From contig CM048839.1 in assembly GCA_026545765.1 (NCBI GenBank), forward strand, positions 44,624,677 through 44,688,676: a DNA stretch of 64,000 bases, in the 5' to 3' direction. This DNA is from Plantago major. Its lineage: Eukaryota > Streptophyta > Magnoliopsida > Lamiales > Plantaginaceae. Below, in pieces: positions 36,880-49,317 of the stretch. Both the position numbers and the translations under genes were made by a program. Position 1 is the stretch's first letter. Every line of letters begins with the position of its first letter. The notes beneath the pieces were generated by a model. That model was not told the origin of the DNA. It saw only the letters and a program-made list of their open reading frames with translations, and did no database searches.

Positions 36880-37720
36880 GATGAATCTAATATATGCTTA
36901 AATATATTTAAGAGTTTTGTAGACAAGTTCATGTAAATGTATACAACTATAAATTTCATGAATAAATTTATATTTATTTTAATAAATAAATGATTTATTT
37001 AATTAATTAAAATATTTTTCGGAGTTTTGCAGATAAATTCATATGAGACTTAATAAGAACTATATACTATGCGGTCAAAATACTAAAAATAAACAGTGAA
37101 AGTTATAAGGTGCATTGCATATTGAATATGAAAATGTTCCATAGTTTATTTTCAAATTTTAAATTTACACAACCGATATATATATCATTTAATAAATTTA
37201 TATCTTATTTTAATGAATAAAATTTTTGTTAATAATTATATTTATAATTGGTGTATATGGATTCGTTTCGTCGTGATGAATTCAAATACATATTCAAAAT
37301 ATTTTTCGGAGTTTTGCAGATAAAGTTATATGTGATTTAATAAAAACTATATATGTAGTGAACATACTAAAAATATAAATAGTGGAAGTTATAAGGTGCA
37401 TTGCATTGTCAAGAATAAAATGTTCCATGGCTTATTTTCCAAATTTAAATTTACACAACCAATAGATATCATTTAACAAATTAATTTTTTTTATTTTAAT
37501 ATATAAATAATTTATTTAATTAATAATAATATATAAGATTGTGTCTATGGATTCATCTTGCCGCGGTGAATCCAAATATATGTTCAAAATATTTTTCGGA
37601 GTTTTGCAGATAAAGTTATATGTGATTTAATAAAAACTATGTATACAGTTAACATACCAAAAATAAATTGTACACTTATAAATTACTATTTTTTTTTACT
37701 TTAATTTTGTGAATGAAACT
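36880..37720. repeat. Three tandem copies of a ~290-bp Helitron repeat
   Basis: Blocks with ATTTTTCGGAGTTTTGCAGA start near 37016, 37303 and 37593 (periods 287 and 290), each with a 'GTGATTTAATAAAAACTAT' and an 'AAGGTGCATTGCAT' part. They match 21840-22300 in reverse complement and are part of the Helitron body. Confidence 0.9.
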
Positions 37721-37734
37721 ACATGAAATTCAAA

Positions 37735-39876
37735 CGGCGAGCTACGGATCAGTCACCTTTGCGACAAATTTTTACTCTAAAACAACAATACATTTGTTAC
37801 TTACACTCAAGTCACCATTTATTACGAATTGCCTATAATACCCTTGTATCTTGATCAAAATTTCAACTTAATCACCTTTCTTCTTCCTATTTTCACTTTC
37901 TTCCCCTTTCTTCTTCCTATGTTGCTTAATCACCTTTCTTCCCCTTAGTCAAAATAAATACAATATACAAGATTAATTAAAAAATTTGCCCGGGGCAAAC
38001 TTTGCCCTTGGCATGCCATGCCCGGGGCAAACATTGCCCGTGGCACGCCATGCCCAGGGTAAACTAATCCCAGAGGTATAAATAAAAAAACAAAAAAATT
38101 AATTAAACTAATATGAAATAAAACTTAAGCAACATGAGAATTTTGTTTCAAAACATCTTACTACTCCGCTTGCCAGATCAAAGTGATGAGGCAATTTTTC
38201 CCGGACAAAGTTTGCTATGAAGGTCTATAAAAATTTAATTAAATATCACATAATATTGTGGTAATGGAATTAAACTTGTCAACTAATGCTCATAAGAAGG
38301 AATACAAAATAATCACAATATACAAGATTAATTAAAAAAATTTACCCGGGACAAACTTTGCCCGTGGCATGCCATGCCCGGGGCAAACTTTGCCCGTGGC
38401 ACGCCATGCCCGGGGCAAACTATTCCCAGAGGTATAAATAAAAAAATAAAAAATTAATTAAACTAATAAGAAATAAAACTTAAGCAACATGAGAATTTTG
38501 TTCAAAACATCTCACTACTCCGCTTGCCAGATCAAAGTGATGAGGCAATTTTTTCCCGGACAAAGTTTGCTATGAAGGTCTATAAAAATTTAATTAAATA
38601 TCACATAATATTGTGGTAATGGAATTAAACTTGTCAACTAATGCTCATAAGCAGGAATATAAAATAATCACAATATACAAGATTAATTAAAAAAATTTAC
38701 CCCGGGAAAACTTTGCCCGTGGCATGCCATGCCCGGGGCAAACTTTGCCCGTGGCACGCCATGCCCGGGGCAAACTATTCCCAGAGGTATAAATAAAAAA
38801 TAAAAAAATTAATTAAACTAGTAAGAAATAAAACTTAAGCAACATGAGAATTTTGGTTCAAAACATCTCACTACTCCGCTTGCCAGATCAAAGTGATGAG
38901 GCAATTTTTTCCCGGACAAAGTTTGCTATGAAGGTCTATAAAAATTTAATTAAATATCACATAATATTGTGGTAATGGAATTAAACTTGTCAACTAATGC
39001 TCATAAGAAGGAATACAAAATAATCACAATATACAAGATTAATTAAAAAAAATTGCCCCGGGCAAACTTTGCCCGTGGCACGCCATGTCCGGGGCAAACT
39101 TTGCCCGTGGCATGCCATGCCCACGGTAAACTATTCTCAGAGGTATAAATAAAAAAATTAATTAAACTAATAAGAAATAAAACTTAAGCAACATGAGAAT
39201 TTTGGTTCAAAACAGTGATGAGGCAATTTTTTCCCGGACAAAGTTTGCTATGAAGTTCTATAAAAATTTAATTAAATATCACATAATATTGTGGTAATGG
39301 AATTAAACTTGTCAACTAATGCTCATAAGAAGGAATACAAAATAATCACAATATACAAGATTAATTAAAAAAATTTGCCCACGGGCAAACGGGCAAACTT
39401 TGCCCGTGGCATGCCATGCCCGAGGTAAACTTTGCCCGTGGCACGTCATGTCCAGGCTAAACTATTCCAGAGGTATAAATAAAAAATAAAAATATTAATT
39501 AAACTAATAAGAAATAAAACTTGAGCAACATGAGAATTTTGGTTCAAAACATCTCACTACTCCGCTTGCCAGATCAAAGTGATGAGGCAATTTTTTCCCG
39601 GACAAAGTTTGCTATGAAGGTCTATAAAAATTTAATTAAAGCTCATAAGAAGGAATACAAAATAATCGTGATATGATTGTGGATTCAGGACACCGCAATA
39701 TTGTTTAATTAAACTAATGAGAAGGGTGACCTAAAATGAATACACACGATTTAAGTTACAAAGCAGTCACTTTTGGTGTCTTCTGGGTAAGGAAGGTGAC
39801 TCATTAGTAAGCTCAATATCTATTGGTGTCTAAAAGTAAAAAAGAAGCCCATTAGTGACTTATGGGTAAAAAATCC
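37735..39876. mobile_element. MULE-like insertion with 10-bp TSD
   Basis: GAAATTCAAA occurs at 37725-37734 and 39877-39886. Between lies a 2142-bp unit absent from the other family-B Helitron, which has only one GAATTTCATG-type junction at the corresponding place (about 21800). The ends are weak inverted repeats: AGTCACCTTTGCGAC (left) against AGTCACTAATGGGC (reverse complement of right), then TTTTTACTCTAAAAC against TTTTTACTTTTAGAC. A 9-10-bp TSD and degenerate TIRs suggest a Mutator-like element. The interior is a tandem array, with no transposase. Confidence 0.75.
37970..39700. repeat. ~356-bp tandem array, nearly five units
   Basis: Unit starts, judged by the CCCGGGGCAAACTTTGCCCG block, are near 37986, 38342, 38697, 39053 and 39377; the last step is shorter because a 32-bp part is missing. 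Each unit has a GC-rich palindromic part (GCCCGTGGCATGCCATGCCC) and an AT-rich part (TTAATTAAATATCACATAAT). Units are highly alike, so the amplification is recent. Confidence 0.95.
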
Positions 39877-39965
39877 GAAATTCAAAGAGACATGCCACAT
39901 CATATTTTGCCTATGTGGCATGCCTCTTTGATCACATAGATCACCACTTTTATTATATATTTAGA

Positions 39966-42900
39966 TTGTTATTACATTGATACGTGATAACACAAAAGTT
40001 TTTTATTGATAGTTTGCAATATCTAATCATGTGCAGATGAGACCAAATGAAGTTAGGAGTGCTCCATTGCGCTCGTCTTTTACACATGCCGGTCTACGGG
40101 CCAACTTTGCACCAACGATTGTGCGATGTCGGGAAGACAAGGATTCTATCCAGACAATCTGGGCACGGGGAAAATATCTTCTGCAAACAAGATCCAATCT
40201 ATCCTCCAACATAACCAAATCATCCAAATTCATCACTAATATCCTGCATGACAAAAGAAGTAGCCACAATGGAGCAGTCCCAAAATACAAGTAATCAAAA
40301 TCGAACATTGTCCCAAAATACGTCCATGTGAGCATACCAAAATTTTTCTTTAACTACAACTGATTATACCTATTCGTTTGATTCAGTTGACCAATGGTTT
40401 ATTAATCTGCAGTACAAGATGTGGGCTGTTTTTTGCCCAAGCCCTTCACCTTTTTTGCCTATTTTAGTCCCATACATTACTAATGGATTAAGCCTAGGTT
40501 TTAGGATAATTCTTGCATCTAGCTATCTACTTTGGTGCAGACTAGAAACCTAGAGACTCTCCATCTCTTGCATCGCAATAATGACTACACTAATTAATTT
40601 CCATCAAACCAATTAATTGTTATTTCAAATTCTAAATTTCCAATAGCAGCCAAAACCAAATCAATCAGTATTAAGCAACACATGATATGCATTGCCGGAG
40701 GAGGCCTCAGATTCCGGCGAATTGCATCTGATTAATAAGAATAATAAAATATACATTTTGTTTGCAACATAAGCGCTCTTTGTAAAATTTTATTTTTTTA
40801 ATCAAAGAAAATTGCCCGTGCCATGTGCCCATGTCGCGTTGGCCAGTGTCGATGTAATTTTATTTTTACCATGCCTATAGTCTAATTGTTGGACTTTATT
40901 TGACCTTATACAGTCGATGTTCGTAGGCCATTAGCTAGGGACCGGCCATTGGCAAATACATGATGTTATATATGGACCCGATACATGACTGCCTTTTGGG
41001 TTTGAAATTATTTATTTTTTTGAAAAGCCCAGTATCCTACGCTTATAATTTTACTAATTAATTAATGAGTTTTTAAAACATTATTAATTGTGCCCCGACC
41101 GTTCCAAGTTTGTATATTATATATTGTATAGTAAAATAAAATCATTGTCCTACTAGCCCCCGTTGGGTCCGGTGTGCCCATGTCGCGTAGCTACCCATTA
41201 GACTAGCCCGTTCTCGGCACGAGGTGAGTATCGAAAATACATTTTATATATATGTCCAGTTCCTTCCTGATAAAATATATTTACCATGGCCTATTTCTAC
41301 GAGCAAGTATCTTGCCAGACTTTTTACAATAAAGATAAGAAAAAAAACGTAAGAACCTTAAGGTTATCACTAAGAGCTTATAATGTTCATGTCGCGTTGG
41401 CAGTCTCGGTGCAATTTTATATTTACCATGTCTAATTGTGGCCCCGATAGGACCATGTTTGTTATGTTCTACCTTGCATAGTAAAATTGTCGTCCTATTA
41501 GGCCTTGTCGGATCCAGTGGCCCATGTCGTGTAACAATGTCGCGTGTACCCATATTGATTTTATTAGCAAAATATATTCATCATATTTAAATTAAATATA
41601 GGCAATCCCACACGAAACTTTGTGAAGATATATTGATATTGCTTTTTTTTTAAATAAAAGAAAATTGCCCATGTCATGTGCCCATTCCGCATTGGCCACT
41701 GTCAGTGTAATTTTATTTTTACTTCGTCTTTACATTTACAAAAAGCCAATGGGATATTGAGGACCGGCATTGGCAAATACGTGAGGTTATGGACCCGATA
41801 CATGACTACCTTTTAGATTCGGGTTTATTTATTTTTTGCAATGTCTAGTATCCCGTGCTTCTAATTTCGCACCTTCCATTTATAAAAGTTAGGTATATGA
41901 AAGTTAAGTGCAACGCCACCCACATGCCCGATCAAATTAAATATATTAAATTTATAGAAGGGAGCCCGTCCGCTCGCTAGTTTCAATGGGCTCGCTGGTC
42001 GGTTGATAACGGTTAGATTGCACGCCACAAAACTGCAAACTCAAAATGTAGCTTTTGGGGCGTGCAATCCATTTCCATAGTGGGCACGCAATCCTTTTCC
42101 ATCGGGCAATGTATATATGCTCAAATGCACATAGGTGTGCGCAGTCTATTTCCACTCGGGCACCGCACGAGCTTACTTCTATATATTTAATCTTTAATTT
42201 TATTGTTTGGCGCGATTTTCTTTTTACTCTATCGAGTCGGGCTTGCGGGTCTCCAGTCGGGCTTTTTTAAGGGGACAAATGATATATGCTGCAGATTTAA
42301 AAAATGACAAAAAGAAAGAGATGGCACAGATTACAACTTCTAGATTTATAAAAGGATTTTTTTTTGATCAGGCTATGCATATGGCATTTACAAATTTTTT
42401 CAGATCTTTTTATAAACGTTAGGTCTATAAGAGTTAAATTGCAACGCCATCCACAGGCCTAATCAAATTAAATATATTAAATTAATAGAAGCGAGTCTGC
42501 CCGGTGTCCAAGTTGAAATAGAAGTGAGCCTGTTCAAACCCGTACATGCTCAAAATGCACATAGGGGTGCACAGTTTACTTCCACTCGGGCACCGAATGC
42601 GCTCACTTCTATAGATTTATTACTTTAATTTCATTTTTTGTGCGATCCCGCCTAGTGCCCAAGTGGAATAGAAGTGAGCCCGTCCGACACCGTACATGCT
42701 AAAAATTGCACATAGGGGTGTGCAGTCTACTTCCACTCGGGCACCGAATGGACTCACTTCTATATATTTAATTCTTAGGTTGAGTTTGTAATTTTTATTG
42801 CATCTTCTTTTTTTGTAAAAGTTAGGTCTATGAAAGTTAATTGCAACGCCGCCCACATGCCCGAAAAAATTAAATATATTAAATTTATAGAAGCGAGTCC

Positions 42901-43230
42901 GCTCGGTGCCCATGTGGAAATAGAAGTGAGCCCGTCCGGGCTCGGTAGTTTCAATAGATTCGCTGGTGGGTTGATATTTTAATACTTCAATTAGGCAATA
43001 TCATTTTAGAGAACTTTTCTTATCATCATGTAAAATAACGAGTTAGATTGCGTGCCCCACAAGTGCAAACTCAAAATGTACGCGATGAAATTGATATAAC
43101 ATAGCCACATTTTATATGCCATAGGACTAACCGGTGCGATAGCCATCAGTGTAAGCCACACGTTTCTTAAACACCGAAGCGGTCGTGCTCGTCCATCAAC
43201 TAATTGACACACTAAATCAGTTATAGGTAA
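39966..43230. repeat. Diverged direct and inverted repeats, no clear gene
   Basis: 40800-41050 recurs in diverged form at 41655-41870 ('AAAATTGCCCATG', 'GACCGGCATTGGCAAATAC', 'GACCCGATACATGACT'). 41880-42990 contains four partial units with GTTAGGTCTATRAAAGTTAA, 'TAGAAGCGAGTCCG' and the inverted pair GAAGTGAGCCCG / CGGGCACCGAATG. 40027-40335 is open on both strands and somewhat GC-richer; it may be a captured gene piece, but no family is recognised. Confidence 0.6.
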
Positions 43231-43479
43231 CTAGTTAATGGCCCGTCGATACTCGACGGGGCATGCAGACCAAATTCAAAATAAGAAATGAATATATCGT
43301 ATAATAAAATGCCAAAGTTAATGAACATGTCGTGTCATATGTTTTACCATCTTCGTCGTATATAAATACACTGAATCTCTTCGTCCTGGTAATCATAGAG
43401 AGAGAACATGTAATTGATCACGTTTGAATACGGTTGAGGGGCAGAGGCCGACGTGTGAGAGAGATTGCCCAGGACTTTT

Positions 43480-43800
43480 ATTTATGTTAATATAAAAATA
43501 GACGATATGGGGAACTATCTTCTATCAAAATTGATAGGGAACTTCGTCTTGTCGAATGGGCTCACTATTTAATTGAAATGAAAACCTTTTGGGCTGCGAA
43601 TATTACAGATATTATATTTGCCTCAATAATATGCTTTCTAACATTAGTAACTATGACACTTGCTCAATTTGACAACTCTGTGGTTTGATCAATATATCTC
43701 ATAAGCATATCATAATCTGTAACTGGAGGACGATCTTATGCTTAGGGATCCATAGCAATTAACTTTGTTGAAGAATCCTATAGAGAAAATTACTGTATTT
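43480..43800 (-). pseudogene. Duplicate PIF1 helicase C-terminal fragment
   Basis: The nucleotide text follows 44200-44520 ('GGAACTATCTTCTATCAAAA', 'GATGGGCTCA'-type, 'ATGAAAACCTTTTG', 'TGATCAATAT..CTCA') with many differences. It is an older duplicate of the helicase 3' exon, frame-broken. Confidence 0.65.
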
Positions 43801-44119
43801 AAGGTGGGTAAAAAAAATCTATAATATGAGGATCCAAGTTTGTAAGAATAACAAATTTGAAAGTACAATAATAATAGTTTTGCAATAAGTAAAATCTAGT
43901 AAATTACTGGTGAGGCTTGACTTCATATGAAAGCATCCGTACCTGTAAAAGTATAAGGATATACCATTAGTTACATAATAAATTGAGAAAATATAAAACG
44001 TAAATGAAAATATATATATGTTAACTAATGTATATGATAAAATAAATTTACCTCATAATTTATCGAAAACTTCCTTGTAAACCACGTTGGTTGTCGTGCC
44101 GTACGTCTTACCTTCACTA

Positions 44120-44497
44120 TCACATATGAGTATTTTTCAATCCCTTTCTACTTGTAACTTTAGAGAGAACAACATACAGTTGTACGTGGTTGAATACTGG
44201 AGAAGGTAGGTAGACGGATATAGGAAACTGTCTTCTATCAAAACTTAGAGGAAATTTAGTCTCATCAGATGGGCTCATCGTCATAGTAGGGATGAAAACC
44301 TTTTGACCGGCATTCATTCCAGATATCATTCTTACTTTTATGATATGTTTCTCCAGTTTAGTTACTATAAGCCTTGTTCCATTGCACAACTCAGAAGCCT
44401 GATCAATATTTCTCAAAAGCATGATCATGCATCCAACCTTAAGCACTATTCTATGATTAGGTAGCCCCGAGCACTTGATAGTGTTCAAGAATTCCAC
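44120..44497 (-). pseudogene. Helitron PIF1-like helicase, C-terminal part
   Basis: Encodes 'LPNHRIVLKVGCMIMLLRN', 'QASELCNGTRLIVTKL', 'NAGQKVFIPTM' and 'PSDETKFPLSFDRRQFPI', followed by 'LPSPVFNHVQLYVVLSK'. In the family a motif of about 20 residues with 'TINKSQGQ' normally stands between the last two blocks; it is missing here in frame. The protein would unwind DNA in rolling-circle transposition, but without this helicase motif it should be inactive. Confidence 0.85.
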
Positions 44498-44968
44498 TGA
44501 GAATAATTATGCCAGTTCATTGTATACTACCTCGGTCATGCTTATGCTATCAACACTCAAGTACTCCATAGAATCACCAGGCATTTTGGACGTGACATAG
44601 TCATTGATCTCATTGACCATGTCATTAGTCAGTGCAAGAACAACACGGTGATGGAAGTATTCGGGATCGAGAGTTGGGATCGGCTAAGTGATCCAAAAGG
44701 GAAAGATATGTGCAATCTACAATGGTGGAAATAGGATGACATACTTCACGAATGAGTATGTCATCAGATAACTTGATGTCTACCTCGCCATCATTGGGTT
44801 CGCCCGAAACACAATCACCGACTTGTAGTATTCACTTGGCAAAATCTTTAGTTTCACTAATCTCAGCAGCTAATGATCCGGACTTAATAGAAAAAAGTGT
44901 CAATTAAAAAGAACAATATAACTGGACAATTATATGATAGTAACGGGAATTTAGCATTTTACCTGCAA

Positions 44969-45592
44969 TCACATGTTTTTTGTGAGCTTAAGAACCTCAC
45001 ATGAATCCCACAGTATCGAAGAGCATAGAGAGGCATTTACAATATCATATCTGCTACCACCAGAAAAAATTGGCAAAATTTGCCTGAAATCTCCACCGAA
45101 GACAACTACTAAGCCACTAAAAGGATCATCTGGAAATTTCATAACATCTCTTAGACTCCTGTCAAGTGCCTCAAAGCAATGTTTATTGGTCATCAGTGCT
45201 TCATCCCAAATTAGAAGTTTGGTTTGCATGAGTAAGCCGGTGACATCAAAATACGGTTTCAACTTGCTGCATGTTGATTCCTCGTGACACTTAATAGGAA
45301 TACCAAACCTAGAATGAGCAGTACTACATCTATGCAGTAAGAGTGATGCAATACCACTTGATGCTACTTGAAGTACTATATCTGCTTTAGTACGCAAGCT
45401 GGAACACAACGTCCTCCAAATAAAAGTCTTGTCGGTACCACCGTAGCTGTATAAAAATAACACACCACCTCTGCCCCCATCAACTGCATCCATAATCTTA
45501 TCGTAAATTTTACGTTGCTCATCAGTCAGATGTGGGTACAGTCCGTCGAACTCTGATCTCATGGGCATATTTGTCGTATGACATCTCATCAA
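44969..45592 (-). pseudogene. Helitron PIF1-like helicase, ATP-binding part
   Basis: Shows 'LTDEQRKIYDKIMDAV', then 'FLYSYGGTDKTFIWRTL', where family members have GGTGKT: the last glycine of Walker A is Asp. Also 'ASSGIASLLL' (motif Ia), 'LLIWDEALMTNKHCFEALD' (Walker B) and 'VVFGGDFRQILPI'. The Walker A change and truncation by stops predict no ATPase activity. A second copy of its 3' end and following intron lies at 46571-46806. Confidence 0.9.
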
Positions 45593-45822
45593 CTATAAAC
45601 TGATTCATGGCGTTGTCAGTTATAGACTCATCTGGCATTAGCATAGACTCAAAAAAGCAAGACTGATGCAGTTTACTTTCAATAACTTCTCGATTTCATG
45701 AAACGCTAGGTTATGGATTTGTTCATATGTAAGCATCAAGTCTGAATCGCGAAATGAATCGAAATAAGTAATAAGTGAACGTATATCATTATAGTATTTC
45801 GACACAATACAAAATTACCTAA

Positions 45823-46413
45823 CTAATTACCTGGATTATGAGATTTTTTTCGCTGGTTGTACAGAATGTTGTCAGATAAGAAATTACATGTCTTCCTCCA
45901 TACCTCCTCTGGTCTCACCATGCTTCGTGAAAGAAGAAGCATTGTAAAAAGATGACGCAGGAAATGTGCCAATCCCCAAAGACTTGCATCAGTAATTCCA
46001 CTGACATACTCTCCATCATCTGCCAGTAGACCTAAAGCCCCACATGAGTCCTTGTAGGTCTCGTAAACAACACCATTCAATATTCTGATATCCTGAAAAC
46101 ATGTTGCGCCTCTAACATGATTCAACATAAGTCGCATATAGTACATGTTTTCAAATGCCATCGGCACATTATACATCCTTCCAACAGCTTGTGCCTTCGT
46201 TTTCCTACGGGACCACTTCTTTGTGCCATCCTTCCAGCAATACTCACGGGGTAACTCAGGATACGTCAATTTCCTAGCTTCCGGGTCAACCTTGTCCAAC
46301 TCAAACCATTCAAGAAACTTCGACTGCTTCACTAAAGGCTTATCAAGTAGATCCGGCATAAAATCTCCATCTCCGAATGGTACCCCCTGCTCATCCTCTA
46401 GATGAAATGTCAA
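45823..46413 (-). pseudogene. Helitron protein, region upstream of helicase
   Basis: Encodes 'LTYPELPREYCWKDGTKKW', 'VGRMYNVPMAFENMYYMRL', 'VRGATCFQDIRILNGVVY' and 'GLLADDGEY', the conserved linker between Rep and helicase in plant Helitrons. The start in the correct frame lies further right but is broken (a stop near 46440). The Rep HUH-nuclease domain is not found. Confidence 0.85.
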
Positions 46414-46498
46414 ACGCTCAACGACAGGTATCCTATAATGTATCTAGAATTCAAAAATTCTCCAGATTGCCTCACATGCTGAAACGTATCGACAATCA

Positions 46499-46860
46499 TT
46501 GGGTTCGCATGCAACCCCATCACCGACTTGTAGTATCCTCTCAGATAAATTTTTAGTCTCACTAATCTCAGTAGCTAATGATCCGGACTGAATAGGAAAA
46601 AAAGGTTTTTATGAAAAAAAAAAAAAACAGCATAACAGAGGAATCCATATGATATTAACGAGGAATTTAACAGTGTACCTGCAATCGCATGTTTTTTGTG
46701 AGCTAAAGAACCTCACATGAATCCCACAGTCTCAAAGAGCATAGAGTGGCATTAACAATATCATATCTGCTGCCACCAGGAACAACTGGCAAAATTTGCT
46801 TGAAATCCGTGGAGATGTCACGACATAATTTACTTTTAATAATATATAGAAGGGGAAAAT
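46499..46860 (-). mobile_element. Duplicated helicase piece fused to a family-B Helitron tail
   Basis: 46499-46806 repeats 44794-45092 (about 1.7 kb away) with some insertions. It joins at 46807 to CCGTGGAGATGTCACGACAT and AATTTACTTTTAATAAT, the hairpin and flank of family-B Helitron 3' ends (compare 33310-33350), without the terminal CTAG. A chimeric junction, non-functional. Confidence 0.7.
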
Positions 46861-49132
46861 TAAATAATTAATCGAGATAATCAGAGTACTCAAAATAATA
46901 GGAGACAAATTCATAGTCCCGGTAGAGTTTCGTCGACTATAAAACAAAAAAAGAATAATTACAAAATGATACTAATTTCAAACACTTCAAACACATTAGT
47001 TATACATAAAAAAAACTTCCTACAAATTAGTCAAAACATTTCTACATATTAGTCATCTTCTTAATTTTAGTAACTTTGAAAAGAAACATTACCATTCTTG
47101 ATGAAATCACTTCCCTAATTACATATCAAATTAAATAATTTATTTGTAATCAAAATAGATGATTATGATGCTTGATTTACAGTATATAAATTTTCATGTC
47201 AATAGGTTTGTTATCTGACGCTTGTTTTGATATTTGATGCTTGTTTATCAGTAATTATGATGCTTGATTTCCAAAAATCAGAAATAAGATGCTTGATTTT
47301 TAGTATTGATGCTTGTTTTCCAGAAATGTGATGTTTGATTTCAAATATTCAGTAATTGAATTCAAGTATGATACTTGATTTCCTGAAACGTGATGCTTGC
47401 ATCATTCGATTTGTATGGAATTTGAAGAAGAGCAATATTGATTGGAATTTCTTCTATAATTAGATTAATTATAGAAATCAATTAGTCAAATTTGATGATG
47501 ATTTTAATGACAAATACCATATTAAATTGAGGGCGAATTTGAAAGATTAGACAAGTAGATACTAAATTGTAGGAAATAAAGTATGCATGACTAATAGGTA
47601 GTAAAGATTTGGGAGTGGTATCAATTTGTAATTCACCTAACAAAAAAAGGTTACATGTATTAATTGTAATTCAAACTCATAACAAAATAAAAGACCTTAA
47701 GTTAGGATCATAATGATGTTTATACCTTAAAAGGTAGCTAAAAATGTCCTCATAAACAATGTTGGTTATGGTCTTTTGTAAGTATGTATAATATATTGAA
47801 AATGCCCAATTAAATTAAATAAGTACATGGAGTTCTTTCATTGACATTGATTTAAAACGAATGCTTATCTACCGTGCAACTAATGGGATTACATAATATT
47901 ATCCTTGATTGAATTACTCCTTTATCTCTCTGGGCTTTACCTTTTAAATCGGTAGGGTCCAACTGTATCGAACCCGTTCATAGTCAAACGGTTGATATTT
48001 ATTATGTTTCTTATGGGTGGTCTACATGTATACGATCCAAACTTGTTAACTATTAATGTGTACATGTCGAGTACGGTTTTAGTAAATACAACCCGTCCAA
48101 CCCGTTTGAAAGTAAGGAAATAATCTCGCTTTTAGATTTTTTTAGTTCCAAATTTATTTAAGTCTGGTATATATGTTTTCAAATAGGTCAGGAACAGCCC
48201 GACCTAAACTCGTTCTGGACCCAACTGGTTGATACCCATGTATTTTTTATCGGCCTTGTACTCGTACCTGGCAAGTTAATACTAACGGGTACGACTATAG
48301 AATAATGAATTCGTCCAATCCGAAACCCCCGAAATCCTCTCCCCCATATAAAGTTGTTATTTCACTAATTTAATCATTAAACTATGGTGCGGGTCGGGTT
48401 AAGTTTTATTGGATTGTCGTATTCCGGTTTTGTTACACGAGTGTGGGTTCGGATATATACCAGACCCAAACCCAAACCCAAACACCATTATTTTGAACAT
48501 GTATTGTTTGGGTTGATGAAATTTATTTCTATTGTTGGAAATTGGATAAATAATGTTAGCGAGTTTACTTTTGAGTATAAGTTGGATAAATGGTTGTCAC
48601 AAAAGGAAATGAGAAGTTTTGTTTGGGACATCCAAAATGGCAAAATATGAAGCTATTCCTGGAACGGAGGAAGTACATTATTTGAGAATTTATAAATGTA
48701 TATTATAAAGAGTTCTCGTTAAGTGATACCGTTCATGTATGTTAAAGAAAAGCGTTGTTGTAAGATGAAAGAAAGATGAGTTGAACAAATGTTAGAAGTA
48801 CCCATGTATTGTGCATATAGTCAAGGGGCAATTACATAAATTGCTTTCATTGTTTGGCCTAATTGCAAATTAGTACTCATTACATCCACATAAAAAATCG
48901 TTCATCAGCCGTTAAGATTCTTTTTCAATAAATATTAGTAACACATAAACTATTGATAAAATAAAATGTGTAGTTTGTTTTACAATACACCCCTCACAGT
49001 TTTAAACCAACTCCCCGTTAATCAAATAGTAACACATAAATTATTGATAAATTAAAATGTTTAGTTTGTTTTACAATATACCCCCTCATAGTTTTAAACC
49101 AACCCCCCCCCCCCCCCACCCCCAATCAAATA
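46861..49132. other. AT-rich stretch with GATGCTTG repeats
   Basis: 47160-47400 holds about eight irregularly spaced copies of GATGCTTGATTT or variants. 47950-48560 contains the 'AACCCGTTTGAAAGTAA / CGGGTTAAG' text seen elsewhere in the Helitrons. 48600-48675 has a lone Stowaway-like end (GGAACGGAGGAAGTA). No gene supported. Confidence 0.55.
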
Positions 49133-49248
49133 CTCCCTCCACCCCGCTAAAAAATGCATCTTTTCCTTTTGTAACGTCCCACTAATTTAGGTCATTTCCT
49201 AAAATAGTAAAAAATAAACCCCATATCTCATACTTTTTTGCATTATTT

Positions 49249-49317
<69 letters not shown>

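Larger units (their letters stand above)
33298..39965 (-). mobile_element. Helitron, family B, minus orientation, with nested insertions
   Basis: The 5' end is at 39965: on the minus strand TCTAAATATATAATAAAAG, preceded by A. The 3' end is at 33298: hairpin ACCGTGGCATCGCCACGGG, TTAGTA and CTAG. The next minus-strand base is A rather than the usual T, a small irregularity. Both ends match the plus-strand copy at 21716-26467. Nested inside are Stowaway-like MITEs, two SINEs, a ~290-bp tandem repeat and a 2.1-kb insertion at 37735-39876. No Rep/helicase coding. Confidence 0.7.
43231..46806 (-). mobile_element. Helicase-bearing Helitron remnant, family A
   Basis: The 3' end is on the minus strand: hairpin CCCGTCGAGTATCGACGGG, CCATTAA and CTAG (43231-43234), followed by T. 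Right of it lie remnants of the Rep/helicase protein: a diverged C-terminal copy (about 43480-43800), a second C-terminal block (44120-44497), the Walker A region (44969-45592), an upstream block (45823-46413), and a duplicate of the 44794-45092 region at 46499-46806. The 5' end was not found. The Rep nuclease domain is absent, so this copy cannot act alone. Confidence 0.75.

Noticed and set aside
37970..39700. CRISPR-like repeat array
   Set aside because: Units are ~356 bp, contiguous with no spacers, in plant DNA; it is a tandem array.
40027..40335. Possible gene, open on both strands
   Set aside because: No motif in either frame and no splice or start context; at most a captured fragment.
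49103..49117. Poly-C tract as a SINE/LINE tail
   Set aside because: It is C, not A, and has no element body attached.
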